Assembly (NCBI GenBank): GCA_963930185.1
Contig: CAWVLT010000044.1
Coordinates: forward strand, 1-64,000
Reading direction: 5' to 3'
DNA length: 64,000 bases
Source of the DNA: JAGZEG01 sp963930185
GTDB taxonomy: Bacteria; Actinomycetota; Coriobacteriia; Coriobacteriales; UMGS124
Positions 17,405 to 27,934 of the stretch are shown here, one piece after another (position 1 is the stretch's first letter; each line of letters opens with the position of its first letter). A program made the position numbers and the translations under genes. The notes beneath the pieces are model-generated. The model was not told the DNA's origin and did no database searches. It worked only from the letters and a program-made list of their open reading frames with translations.

Positions 17405-18502
17405 ATGGCGCAGCGAAACAGCCAGAACACGCCGGGCGGTAGCCCATACCAGCGCAGGGGGTCTCACTTCTCCAACCCCCAGCCCCAGCAGCAGACCCAG
17501 CGGCAGACGTATCAGCGGCTCTCCCAGGTTCAGCAGCCATATGCCCGCGCAAACGCATCCGCGTCCCGCGGCGGCGCGTACGGCGCTCATGGCGCTCACG
17601 GCACGCGTGGAGCATACGCGGCGCAGGGGGCGTGTGCCAGCCCATACGGCGACCCCAGCGGCAGGCCCCCGAAGAAGGGCATATCGGGCACGACCATCGC
17701 CGCCATCATCCTCATGATCGTGGGCGTGGGCCTGCTCGTTACGGCGCTGGTCATCTACATGAACAACCAGCGCAACTACCAGGTGGGCAAGGACGAGTAC
17801 AGCGCGCTTGCGCAAAACGTCACCGAGGACTTCGCAACCAGCGAGCCCATCGTTGACTTCGCCGCGCTCAAGGCACAGAACCCCGAGGTGGTGGGCTGGG
17901 TCCAGATCCCGGATACGCCGGTGAACTACCCCATTGCCCAGCACTCCGACAACGACTACTACCTCGAGCACACCTTCACCGACCAGTTCAACCTGGCCGG
18001 CAGCGTGTTCCTCGACTACCGCAGTGACGCCATGCTGGGTGACCGCACCACGGTGATCTACGGCCACCACCTGCAGAACGGCGAGATGTTCGCCCGCATT
18101 GCCGACTACTCGGCACAGACTGAGTTCGACACGGTGAGCGGCCTGTACTACGTGACCGAGGACGGGGCCGTCCACGACCTGGTCCCGCTGTGCTGCCTGG
18201 TGGTTGACGGCTACGAGACTGAGGTCCTGCAGTTCGAGTTCTCCGACGACGCGTCGTTTGCGAGCTACGTGCAGTCGCTGATCGATCGTTCCTCCGCCCG
18301 CGCCGCAAACGCGACCTCGCAGGGCATCTCGCACGTCTACCTGCTTTCGACGTGCAGCTACGAGCGCGAGAACGACCGCACGATCCTCGTCGCCGTCGAT
18401 CGCTCGGAACTCGGGTCGGCGGCACAGGATGCCACGCAGAACATCGAGGCGATTCGCGAGGCGGCCGACGAGGCCGTGATCGTCGCGGGCGAGGGCGCAT
18501 AA
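17405..18502 (+). CDS. class B sortase
   Basis: 365 residues: a long cytoplasmic Gln/Pro/Ala-rich low-complexity N-terminus (1-92), one membrane anchor (about 95-118, IAAIILMIVGVGLLVTALVIYM), then an extracytoplasmic sortase domain. Catalytic His is in VIYGHH (221-222), Cys317 in LLSTCSYE and Arg325 in RENDRT. Class B sortases attach surface proteins or pilins to peptidoglycan via LPxTG-like signals. No substrate gene is adjacent. The stop lies 27 bases before purF, so it is probably co-transcribed with the purine genes. Confidence 0.92.
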   Translation: MAQRNSQNTPGGSPYQRRGSHFSNPQPQQQTQRQTYQRLSQVQQPYARANASASRGGAYGAHGAHGTRGAYAAQGACASPYGDPSGRPPKKGISGTTIAAIILMIVGVGLLVTALVIYMNNQRNYQVGKDEYSALAQNVTEDFATSEPIVDFAALKAQNPEVVGWVQIPDTPVNYPIAQHSDNDYYLEHTFTDQFNLAGSVFLDYRSDAMLGDRTTVIYGHHLQNGEMFARIADYSAQTEFDTVSGLYYVTEDGAVHDLVPLCCLVVDGYETEVLQFEFSDDASFASYVQSLIDRSSARAANATSQGISHVYLLSTCSYERENDRTILVAVDRSELGSAAQDATQNIEAIREAADEAVIVAGEGA

Positions 18503-18529
18503 ATGGGTTTTGACAAAGGAAGGCGGCAC

Positions 18530-20058
<1,529 letters not shown>

Positions 20059-20062
<4 letters not shown>

Positions 20063-21129
20063 ACGTTCAGCAGATAACCTATCGCGACGCAGGCGTGGAT
20101 GTCGACGAGGGCGCCCGCGCGGTCGACGCCATCAAGGAGTGCGTTGCCTCGACCACCCGCCCCGAGGTGATCGGCGGCCTGGGCGGCTTCGGTGCCCTGT
20201 TCTCGGCCAACGCCATCAAGGACATGGACGACCCGGTGCTCGTCTCGGGAACTGACGGCGTGGGCACCAAGCTCAAGCTGGCCCAGCTGTTCGAGAAGCA
20301 CGACACGGTGGGCATCGACCTGGTGGCCATGTGCGTGAACGACATCCTGGCAAGCGGCGCCGAGCCCCTGTTCTTCCTGGACTACATCGCGCTGGGGCAC
20401 ATCGAGGCCGACAACGTGGCCACCATCGTGGGCGGCGTGGCGGAAGGCTGCCGTCAGGCCGGCTGCGCCCTGGTGGGCGGCGAGATGGCCGAGCACCCCG
20501 GCACCATGGCGGTGACCGACTACGACCTCGCGGGCTTTGCCGTGGGCGTGGTGGAGCGCTCCAAGATGGTCACGCCCGACATGGTGCGCGAGGGCGACGT
20601 GATCCTGGGCCTTGCCTCCACGGGCCTGCACTCCAACGGGTACTCCCTGGTGCGCCGCGTGCTCATCGACGGCCGCAACTTCGACTCCTACTCCGAGCCG
20701 CTCGAGGAGCTGGGCGGCGAGAGCCTTGCCCAGGCGCTGCTGCGCCCCACGCGCATCTACGTGAAGTCAGTCCTGCCGGTGCTGCGCGCGGGCCTGCCCG
20801 TGCACGGCGTGGCCCACATCACCGGCGGCGGCATCTCCGAGAACCTCAACCGCGTGCTGCCTAAGAACCTTGACGCGGCCATCGACCTGGGCACGTGGCA
20901 GGTGCCTCCCATCATCCAGTACGTGGTGCGCGCCGCCAACCTGTCCGACCACGAGGCGTACCGCACGTTCAACATGGGCGTCGGCATGTGCGTCATCGTT
21001 GATCCCGCCGCCGCCGATGAGGTGGCTGCCATGCTGCGCGAGGCGGGCGAGACGGTGTGGCGCGTGGGCGAGATCGTGCTCGGCACCGGCGAGGTCACCT
21101 ATCGTGAGCCCGCACAGGTCGGCGAGTAG
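20059..21129 (+). CDS. purM: phosphoribosylformylglycinamidine cyclo-ligase (AIR synthetase)
   Basis: 356 residues starting with GTG at 20059, overlapping the purF stop (GTGA) with an AAAAGGAG site. Contains the ATP-binding landmarks SGTDGVGTKLKLAQ, GIDLVAMCVNDILASGAEPLFFLDY, GCALVGGEMAEHPG and the C-terminal VAHITGGGISENLNRVLP. Fifth step of purine synthesis. Translationally coupled to purF and followed by purN. Confidence 0.96.
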
Positions 21130-21189
21130 GCCTTTGCGGGCGCTGCTGGTGTACGGGGTGGGTACGGACTAGGCGAAAGGCGGGTAGGC

Positions 21190-21816
21190 ATGACCATCAA
21201 GCTGGGCGTTCTCGTGTCGGGTAGCGGCACCAACCTGCAGGCCATCATCGACCGCATCGCAGACGGCTCACTCGATGCCACGGTGGAGCTCGTGGTGGCC
21301 AGCCGTCCGAGCGCCTATGGCCTGAAGCGCGCGGCGCAGGCCGGCATCGAGACGCTCTCCATGTCCAAGGAGATCTACGACGCCGACGCGCTGGTGGCCG
21401 ACGAGATCATCGCCAGCGAGCTGGTGCAGCGCGGCGTGGACTACGTGGTGATGGCCGGCTACATGCGCAAGGTGCACGCGCCCCTGCTCGAGGCGTTCCC
21501 CAACCGCATTGTCAACCTGCACCCGGCCCTTTTGCCCGCCTTCAAGGGGGCGCACGCCATCCAGGACGCATGGACGCGCGGCGTCAAGGTGACGGGCGTG
21601 ACTGTGCACTTTGCCAACGCCGACTACGACTGTGGCCCCATCATTGCCCAGCAGGCCGTCACGGTGGAGGAGGGCATGTCGCTCGACGCCCTGGAGGCGC
21701 GTATCCACGAGGTTGAGCACGTGCTGTACCCCCAGACCCTGCAGCTGCTGGCCGAGGGCCGCGTGCACGTGATGGGCGACAACACCGTGCGCATCGACCC
21801 GCCGGCGGGAGAGTAG
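21190..21816 (+). CDS. purN: phosphoribosylglycinamide formyltransferase
   Basis: 208 residues, ATG at 21190. Folate-dependent GART: N-terminal LGVLVSGSGTNLQAIID, catalytic region RIVNLHPALLPAFKGAHA (Asn-His pair) and GVTVHFANADYDCGPIIAQ with the catalytic Asp. Third step of purine synthesis, 60 bases after purM; completes a compact sortase-purF-purM-purN run. Confidence 0.96.
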   Translation: MTIKLGVLVSGSGTNLQAIIDRIADGSLDATVELVVASRPSAYGLKRAAQAGIETLSMSKEIYDADALVADEIIASELVQRGVDYVVMAGYMRKVHAPLLEAFPNRIVNLHPALLPAFKGAHAIQDAWTRGVKVTGVTVHFANADYDCGPIIAQQAVTVEEGMSLDALEARIHEVEHVLYPQTLQLLAEGRVHVMGDNTVRIDPPAGE

Positions 21817-21875
21817 GCGGAAAGAGCGAACGTGTGGTGGGCGTGGCCGGTGGTGATGGGTCAAGGGGGCTTGCA

Positions 21876-22805
21876 ATGGGGGACGTAACGGTGGCAGGAG
21901 ACTCCGATATCTCGATGGTTCCGGCGGGAGAGCAGGAGATGCGGGGCCTCATCCACATGGTGCGTGGCGTGCAGGTGATGTTCGACAGCGACTTGGCGAG
22001 GTTATACCAGGTTGAGACCAAGCGCATCAACGAGGCAGTTCGGCGAAACAAAGCACGCTTCCCCGAAGAGTTTTGCTTCCACCTTTCTGATGACGAGTTT
22101 CGCGCTTTGAGGTCGCAATTTGCGACCTCAAAGGAGGACGAGGGCCGAGGCGGAAGAAGATATGCTCCCTGGGCCTTCACTGAGCAGGGTGTCGCCATGC
22201 TCTCGGCCGTTCTGCGTAGCTCGGTGGCGATCGACGTAAGTGTCAAAATAATGAAGACGTTCGTGGAGATGCGTCGCTTCATCGCCAGTAACGCTGCTAT
22301 GTTCGAACAGATTCGCGCCGTGGAGCTGCGTCAGCTGGAGTACCAAAAGAGTACCGACGAGCGTTTTGAGCGCGTATTCGATTACATGGAAGCTCACGAG
22401 GCGCCCAAGCAGAAAGTGTTCTTTGAGGGCCAAGTCTACGATGCTTTCGAACTGCTGGTTTCGCTTGTCCAGAAAGCAAAGCGAGAAATCATCCTCATTG
22501 ATGGTTATGTTGACGCAGGCACGCTCAACATCCTTGCCAAGAAGGCCGAGGAGGTTGTCGTTACTATTTGGACACACCCCAGAGCAAGACTTACGCAGCT
22601 GGACATAGAGACTTTTAATGCTCAGTATCCTACACTTGTTGTCAAGCGTGCTGAGGAGTTTCACGACCGCTTTCTCTTCATTGATGGTGCCGAGACTTAC
22701 CTTGTGGGTGCCTCTCTCAAGGATGCTGGCAAGAAGGCGTTTGGCATTACTCGCATTGAGGACGAGAACATTGTTGCTGGGATATTGACCAGGCTTGACG
22801 CGTGA
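21876..22805 (+). CDS. ORF6N-domain protein with phospholipase-D-like C-terminus
   Basis: About 309 residues. N-terminal ORF6N domain (GVQVMFDSDLARLYQVETKRINEAVRRNKARFPEEFCFHLSDDEF... APWAFTEQGVAMLSAVLRS), a DNA-binding module typical of phage antirepressors. The C-terminal part (EIILIDGYVDAGTLNILAKKA... EEFHDRFLFIDG) resembles the half-HKD fold found in many chromosomal ORF6N proteins. Likely a domesticated phage-derived regulator; target unknown. Start taken at 21876, with a purine-rich but imperfect site. GC lower than purN upstream. Confidence 0.8.
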   Translation: MGDVTVAGDSDISMVPAGEQEMRGLIHMVRGVQVMFDSDLARLYQVETKRINEAVRRNKARFPEEFCFHLSDDEFRALRSQFATSKEDEGRGGRRYAPWAFTEQGVAMLSAVLRSSVAIDVSVKIMKTFVEMRRFIASNAAMFEQIRAVELRQLEYQKSTDERFERVFDYMEAHEAPKQKVFFEGQVYDAFELLVSLVQKAKREIILIDGYVDAGTLNILAKKAEEVVVTIWTHPRARLTQLDIETFNAQYPTLVVKRAEEFHDRFLFIDGAETYLVGASLKDAGKKAFGITRIEDENIVAGILTRLDA

Positions 22806-23045
22806 CAGCGCGGCTTCGTTTCGGTTTTGTCAACAAAACGGTGCCAAGTGTTTTAGATTCTGGATGATGTGCCTCTTTGGCATTCCACAATTATCGAGCC
22901 AAGCTGGTTGGCAACTCCAAGTGACAGACTAGTCACTCGACGTAATCCCGCGGGTCACATATGCTCCGCTCCGCACGCCTACACTTTTCTCGACCATCTG
23001 CCCAGCGCGGGCGGCGTTTGGGCGGGACGAGGACGGGAGGCGGCC

Positions 23046-25301
23046 ATGCGACGGATTCTTGCCGTGCTGTACACCGCGATAAGCGCGGTCGTGCTTGCAT
23101 GCGTTGTGTTCCTGTGGGGGATGACGTCCACCACGACGCTTCTGCAGACGGGTACTACCGAGATCAGCCTGCTCGCCAAGGCTGACGTGCTGGGTGACAC
23201 CCTGGTGCGCGACTGGGTGGAGCCCATCCCCGAGAAGTTCGGCGTCGAGGTGTCGCGCGCCGTATGGTCCGACTCAGACACGCTCGACATATACGCGAGC
23301 GACATGACGCTGGGCGGTCGCGTTCGCCTGGCCGGCGCTGACGCCACCTGGCCGCAGGAGGGCACCGACTCCGACGAGTTCGTCGCAAACGTCGAGACCG
23401 GCTCGGGGCTGCAGGTGGGCAGCTTCGACCTGTTCGCCCCGGGCACGCAGGTGCTTGTGCATCCCTTTGACGCGCTCGACCACCGCGATGGGTACCTGGG
23501 ATACCTGTACCTCCATACCACCGACCCCCAGAAGGTCGACGAGATCATCGCGTACCTCAACGAACACGTGGGACTGGCCTCGCTTAACACCGTCGCCACG
23601 ACGGACGCGGCGTCGAGCCTTTTCTTATGGGCGTTCAGTAACGCCTTCGTCATCGGCATGCTCGCCCTGCTCGTGGTGCTCACGGTGTTTGCCCTGGTGC
23701 GCTACGGCATTCGCGAGAGCCGCAACGTCACCATCCTCGAGCTGCACGGCTGGGGTAAGGGGCGCGTGGCGCTGTGGTACGCGCGCGGCTTGCTGCCCTG
23801 CGTGGCCGCGAGCTTCTTCGTGTGCGCGGCGGGTCTGGTCGTGGCCGCGCTCGTGATGGGTGCCTCTTTCGTTGTGCTGGTGATGCTGGCGGTTGACGCG
23901 GGCCTGGCAGCAGGGTTTCTCTTGCTGAGCGTGCTTGTGCTGGGTGCCACGACCACGCTGCAGAACCTGTGCTATTCCAAGGTGCGCATCATCGGCGGCA
24001 AGAAGCCGTTCGCCGCGCTCACCGTGGTGCAGTTCGCCCTCAAGTACGCCGTGCTTGCCGTGCTGCTCGTGGGAAGTGTCCAGATGGGAGGCCAGCTTGA
24101 GTATCTGCGCCAGCAGGACGCGGCAAACGACGTGTGGCGCCAGGCGGAGGACGTCTACCACGTGGTGACGAAGAATGTCGGCCAGCTGGAGGCTGAGCAG
24201 TCGGGTGACTACGCGACCAACCGCGCATACATCCAAAAGGCGGCCGATACATATCATGCGCTGTGCGACGAGCGTGGCCTCATCCTCTGCGACGTGGGTA
24301 ACTACCAGGACGTGGGAGGCCTGGGCGGTGACGCGGAGGGAACCAAGCTCTGGCAGATCAACACGGGCCCGGACAGCTACAACAAGGAGAGCCCCTGGGC
24401 CTCGACCGCCGGCACGAGCATCGTGGTGAACGAGAACTACCTGCGCGCCAACCCGGTGTCTGGCGTCGATGGAGGCGACGTGCTCGGGGGTCTTGTGCAC
24501 GATGACACAACCATCAACCTGCTGGTGCCCGAGGGCCTGCGCGAGCACGAGGACGAGATCCGCGAGGGGTTTCGTGAGGGGTTCTGGTTCTGGAAGGTCG
24601 AGGTGGCGCAGATCTACGAGGAGCGCATCGGCGAGCCTGCGCCTGACCTGACGCCGGAGGACCTGTCGGTCAACATCGTCTGGGTGCCCGACGGCGTGGC
24701 GTGGTTCACCTACGACGCCTCGATCATGCCCGAGACGGGCAACGAGATCGTCGACCCGGTCGTGGTGGTGGACGAGGGCAACATCGACCCAAGCTACTAC
24801 TACGCCTGGATGACGAGCAGCTGCTACTACCAGGCCGACTCGACCGACCCCGCGGGCCCGCTCAGGCAGGTGGCGAGCCGCTTTGACGCGCAGGACATGT
24901 ACAACACCGTTCAGGCTGTGTTTGACCAGCGTTCGAGCATCGTCCTCATGGTGCGCAACAACCTACGGTTCACGATTGCGGCGGAGGCCTTGCTGGCGAC
25001 GGGTGCCGTGCTGTGCATCTACCTGTTCTGTACCTGTTGGTACGCGCAGCATCGCCGCGCCATCGTGGTGAAGCGGCTGCACGGGTACGGGATGGTGCGC
25101 ATCGTGGGTGTGATGCTTGTGGTGAACGTGGGGCTCACCGCCTTGCTCGCCCTGGGCTGGCCGGCCGGGGGAGCGTGGCCGGGTGACGTGCCGATCGCCC
25201 TGCGCGTGGCGCTGCCGGCGTGCGATCTGCTCGTCACGCTTGTGTGCTGCGCGATCGTCCAGCGTGCCGTGGTGGCCCGCGCCCTAAAGGGCGAGGAGTA
25301 G
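23046..25301 (+). CDS. large FtsX-like ABC permease, bacteriocin-associated type
   Basis: 751 residues; ATG at 23046 after GGGAGGCGG. Layout: N-terminal helix (ILAVLYTAISAVVLACVVFLWG), an extracytoplasmic domain of about 170 residues, a central cluster of helices (about 190-360), a second large extracytoplasmic domain, and three C-terminal helices. This arrangement fits the bacteriocin-associated integral membrane protein group (DUF1430-like) partnered with a MacB/LolD-type ATPase, which is the next gene. Probable role: peptide export or antimicrobial-peptide resistance. No precursor-peptide gene was seen nearby. Confidence 0.75.
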   Translation: MRRILAVLYTAISAVVLACVVFLWGMTSTTTLLQTGTTEISLLAKADVLGDTLVRDWVEPIPEKFGVEVSRAVWSDSDTLDIYASDMTLGGRVRLAGADATWPQEGTDSDEFVANVETGSGLQVGSFDLFAPGTQVLVHPFDALDHRDGYLGYLYLHTTDPQKVDEIIAYLNEHVGLASLNTVATTDAASSLFLWAFSNAFVIGMLALLVVLTVFALVRYGIRESRNVTILELHGWGKGRVALWYARGLLPCVAASFFVCAAGLVVAALVMGASFVVLVMLAVDAGLAAGFLLLSVLVLGATTTLQNLCYSKVRIIGGKKPFAALTVVQFALKYAVLAVLLVGSVQMGGQLEYLRQQDAANDVWRQAEDVYHVVTKNVGQLEAEQSGDYATNRAYIQKAADTYHALCDERGLILCDVGNYQDVGGLGGDAEGTKLWQINTGPDSYNKESPWASTAGTSIVVNENYLRANPVSGVDGGDVLGGLVHDDTTINLLVPEGLREHEDEIREGFREGFWFWKVEVAQIYEERIGEPAPDLTPEDLSVNIVWVPDGVAWFTYDASIMPETGNEIVDPVVVVDEGNIDPSYYYAWMTSSCYYQADSTDPAGPLRQVASRFDAQDMYNTVQAVFDQRSSIVLMVRNNLRFTIAAEALLATGAVLCIYLFCTCWYAQHRRAIVVKRLHGYGMVRIVGVMLVVNVGLTALLALGWPAGGAWPGDVPIALRVALPACDLLVTLVCCAIVQRAVVARALKGEE

Positions 25302-25370
25302 CCGTAAGACGCCAACTGACAGAAGGCATCAACCGAACAACCGAGTTTGGCGGGTGAGAGGGGATCTGAC

Positions 25371-26015
<645 letters not shown>

Positions 26016-26094
26016 GGTACGTGCCGTGTGAGGCGCGTGCCGGCTCGCTGGCCTGCTGGTACGTCGACACGCCCGGTCGTGTAGCAGCGCGGGT

Positions 26095-26180
26095 CATATG
26101 CTGTCAAACTTAGCAGGCCGCGCGGTATGGCCGCGCCTTAGTGGGCTGTGTGGCACGCTAAATATGTTGTCAAGCTTGGC
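26095..26180 (+). repeat. imperfect direct repeat pair in intergenic region
   Basis: CATATGCTGTCAAACTTAGC (26095-26114) and AATATGTTGTCAAGCTTGGC (26161-26180) agree at 16 of 20 positions and are each followed by GC-rich sequence. They lie between the ABC ATPase and the TetR operators. Possibly duplicated promoter segments; no gene is seen in 26016-26426. Confidence 0.4.
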
Positions 26181-26235
26181 GCGTCGCGTGACAGGCTAGA
26201 TTGGCGGGCGTTCGAAGCACGACGAGATATCGAGA

Positions 26236-26258
26236 ATAAATGAACATTGTTCATTTAT
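26236..26258. promoter_or_regulatory. TetR-type operator 1
   Basis: Perfect 23-base palindrome ATAAATGAACA-T-TGTTCATTTAT about 170 bases upstream of the TetR gene. Its core AATGAACA/TGTTCATT repeats at operator 2, as expected for an autoregulated TetR repressor. Confidence 0.75.
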
Positions 26259-26296
26259 AGGGGGCTGGCTTGACGCCGACTCGTTGCCTATCTAAT

Positions 26297-26311
26297 ATGA
26301 ACAGCGTTCAT
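26297..26311. promoter_or_regulatory. TetR-type operator 2
   Basis: ATGAAC-AGC-GTTCAT, followed by TTATAGGG as in operator 1. Same half-site (ATGAAC/GTTCAT) with the centre changed. The two sites are 61 bases apart centre to centre (about six helical turns), which would suit cooperative binding. Confidence 0.7.
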
Positions 26312-26426
26312 TTATAGGGTCTGGCGTGCGGTGGTTACGCGGCGCGCTATGTTGCGTTGAGCGAGTGGCGCATGTCGCGCGCTTCACGCTGCATGCCGGG
26401 TGGTGCGTGAGAAGGGAAGGTCTGCC

Positions 26427-27074
26427 ATGGCTAAGTCGAAGGCGCTTTCGCGCGAGCAGGTGGTCGACGCGGCCTATGCGCTGGCATGCGAGCAGGGGCT
26501 TGCTGGCGTGGGCATCCGCACGGTGGCCACCGCATGCGGGGTGGCTACGGGGACCATCTACAACTACTTCCCCGCCAAGGCGGACCTCGTCTATGCGGTG
26601 GTGGGCCGCTTCTGGCGCGAGGAGATGGGCGGTGCGATGGAGCTGGCCGCCTCGGATGGCTCGACGGATTCGGCCGTTCTTGATTACGTCGACTTCTGTG
26701 GGCGGCTCTACGAGGACACGCGCGAGGCGCTGGGGAGGTTTCGCCGCGAGTGGCTTCCGCAGGTCGCGGGTATAACGGGGGGCGCGGGCATGGCGGCATG
26801 CCCCGAGGCGATGCAGGCACTTGCCCACATGCGCGAGGGGCTGGTGCGCGTAATCGAGAACGACCCCCGCATCGTGCGTGAGCGGCTTGTGGGAACGCTC
26901 GCCCCGCGGTGCGTGGCCGCGCTCACGCTCAGGTGCGTGATGTCCCTGGCTGAGGGCGAGGGCTTGCAGTCGTGCGACGTCGGGAGCAGGCCACATGCCG
27001 ACGTTCCGGGCGGCTTCGGCGCGGCCGTCGCGTTCGAGTCGTTTTGCAGCCTGCTGAGGCTCGCCCTGTACTAG
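26427..27074 (+). CDS. TetR-family transcriptional regulator
   Basis: 215 residues; ATG at 26427 with GAAGGGAAGG upstream. N-terminal TetR HTH: ALACEQGLAGVGIRTVATACGVATGTIYNYFPAKADLVYAV. The C-terminal ligand-binding part is unassigned. Two matching palindromes upstream point to autoregulation, and the same sites may control the ABC transporter pair that precedes it or the HsmA/flavoprotein genes that follow. Confidence 0.9.
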   Translation: MAKSKALSREQVVDAAYALACEQGLAGVGIRTVATACGVATGTIYNYFPAKADLVYAVVGRFWREEMGGAMELAASDGSTDSAVLDYVDFCGRLYEDTREALGRFRREWLPQVAGITGGAGMAACPEAMQALAHMREGLVRVIENDPRIVRERLVGTLAPRCVAALTLRCVMSLAEGEGLQSCDVGSRPHADVPGGFGAAVAFESFCSLLRLALY

Positions 27075-27203
27075 CCTTCGCTCATGGCTTGCCGCGCCGC
27101 GTTGGCGCTCGGCTACATCCAACGGCTTTCTTCACGCCTTCTACCACACATCCAATAAGCCAACCATGTCAGAGCTCTTGTCGAGGAGAGAGAGGATACA
27201 ACC

Positions 27204-27710
27204 ATGTCTGTCCAGCTCATGCTTGCCACCGGGGCTATCTCGGTCGCGTTTGTCCTGTACACGATCGCCGTCTTCTGGGAGCGTGCGTCCGGGGCGCTGC
27301 GCCTGCCGCATCTGGTGATGTTCTGGGCGGGGCTCGTGTTCGACACCACGGGCACCACCGTCATGACCCTGATGGCAAACTCCGCCGGCGACGCCAGCGT
27401 CGCCGCATCCAGCGGATTTGGCCTGCACGGCATCACGGGGGCGCTGGCCATCGTGCTCATGCTCTTCCATGCGGGCTGGGCCACGTATGCTTACGCGCGC
27501 CGCGACGAGCGCAGGCTGGCGAGCTTCCATAAGCTGAGCATCGCGGTGTGGCTGGTGTGGACGCTGCCCTACGCAATGGGCCTGCTCATGGGCATCCCCG
27601 CCATCGGGATGGGAGGCGCCCTGTCGGCCGTCCACGCGCTGGCCATCTCGGTCGCGCTCTTCTTCGCGTGCGTGGTGACGCCGGCCGCCCTGCGCGCTCG
27701 ACGCGGGTAA
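27204..27710 (+). CDS. HsmA-family membrane protein
   Basis: 168 residues with about five transmembrane helices and a GAGAGAGG site before the ATG. Resembles the HsmA/TIGR03987-type proteins of Eggerthella relatives. Several histidines fall in or next to helices (LPHLVMFW, LHGITG, LFHAGWA, FHKLS, VHALA), a pattern compatible with heme or quinone chemistry. It precedes a Tat-exported flavoprotein by 225 bases on the same strand, so it may be the membrane electron-donor partner; that is inference. Confidence 0.75.
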   Translation: MSVQLMLATGAISVAFVLYTIAVFWERASGALRLPHLVMFWAGLVFDTTGTTVMTLMANSAGDASVAASSGFGLHGITGALAIVLMLFHAGWATYAYARRDERRLASFHKLSIAVWLVWTLPYAMGLLMGIPAIGMGGALSAVHALAISVALFFACVVTPAALRARRG

Positions 27711-27808
27711 GGCCCGGGGGCGCCGAGTTCGGGCGCGGTGGGTTAGGCCGTCTTTGGATGTTTCGCCCGGCCTCGTCCCCTGGGTCCCTGCTCTTCTCAT
27801 CACATTCG

Positions 27809-27840
27809 GGTGATTCGCGGGGATCATCGCAAGAATCACC
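27809..27840. promoter_or_regulatory. inverted repeat upstream of Tat flavoprotein
   Basis: GGTGATTC (27809-27816) and GAATCACC (27833-27840) form an 8-bp inverted repeat with a 16-base spacer; GTGATTACCC follows at once as a partial third copy. A dimeric regulator's operator or an attenuator stem between the HsmA-like gene and the flavoprotein gene are both possible. Confidence 0.45.
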
Positions 27841-27934
27841 ACCTTGTGATTACCCACTCGCCGCGGGCCCGTGGCATCGTGGGGTCAGCAAGCCGCGCAC
27901 AGCGGAAGACCCGCACGAAAGGGGAGACGAAAGC

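Noticed and set aside
27548..27934. N-terminal extension of the Tat flavoprotein to 27548
   Set aside because: It overlaps the HsmA-like gene in another frame, and the ATG at 27935 has both a strong ribosome-binding site and the Tat signal right after it.
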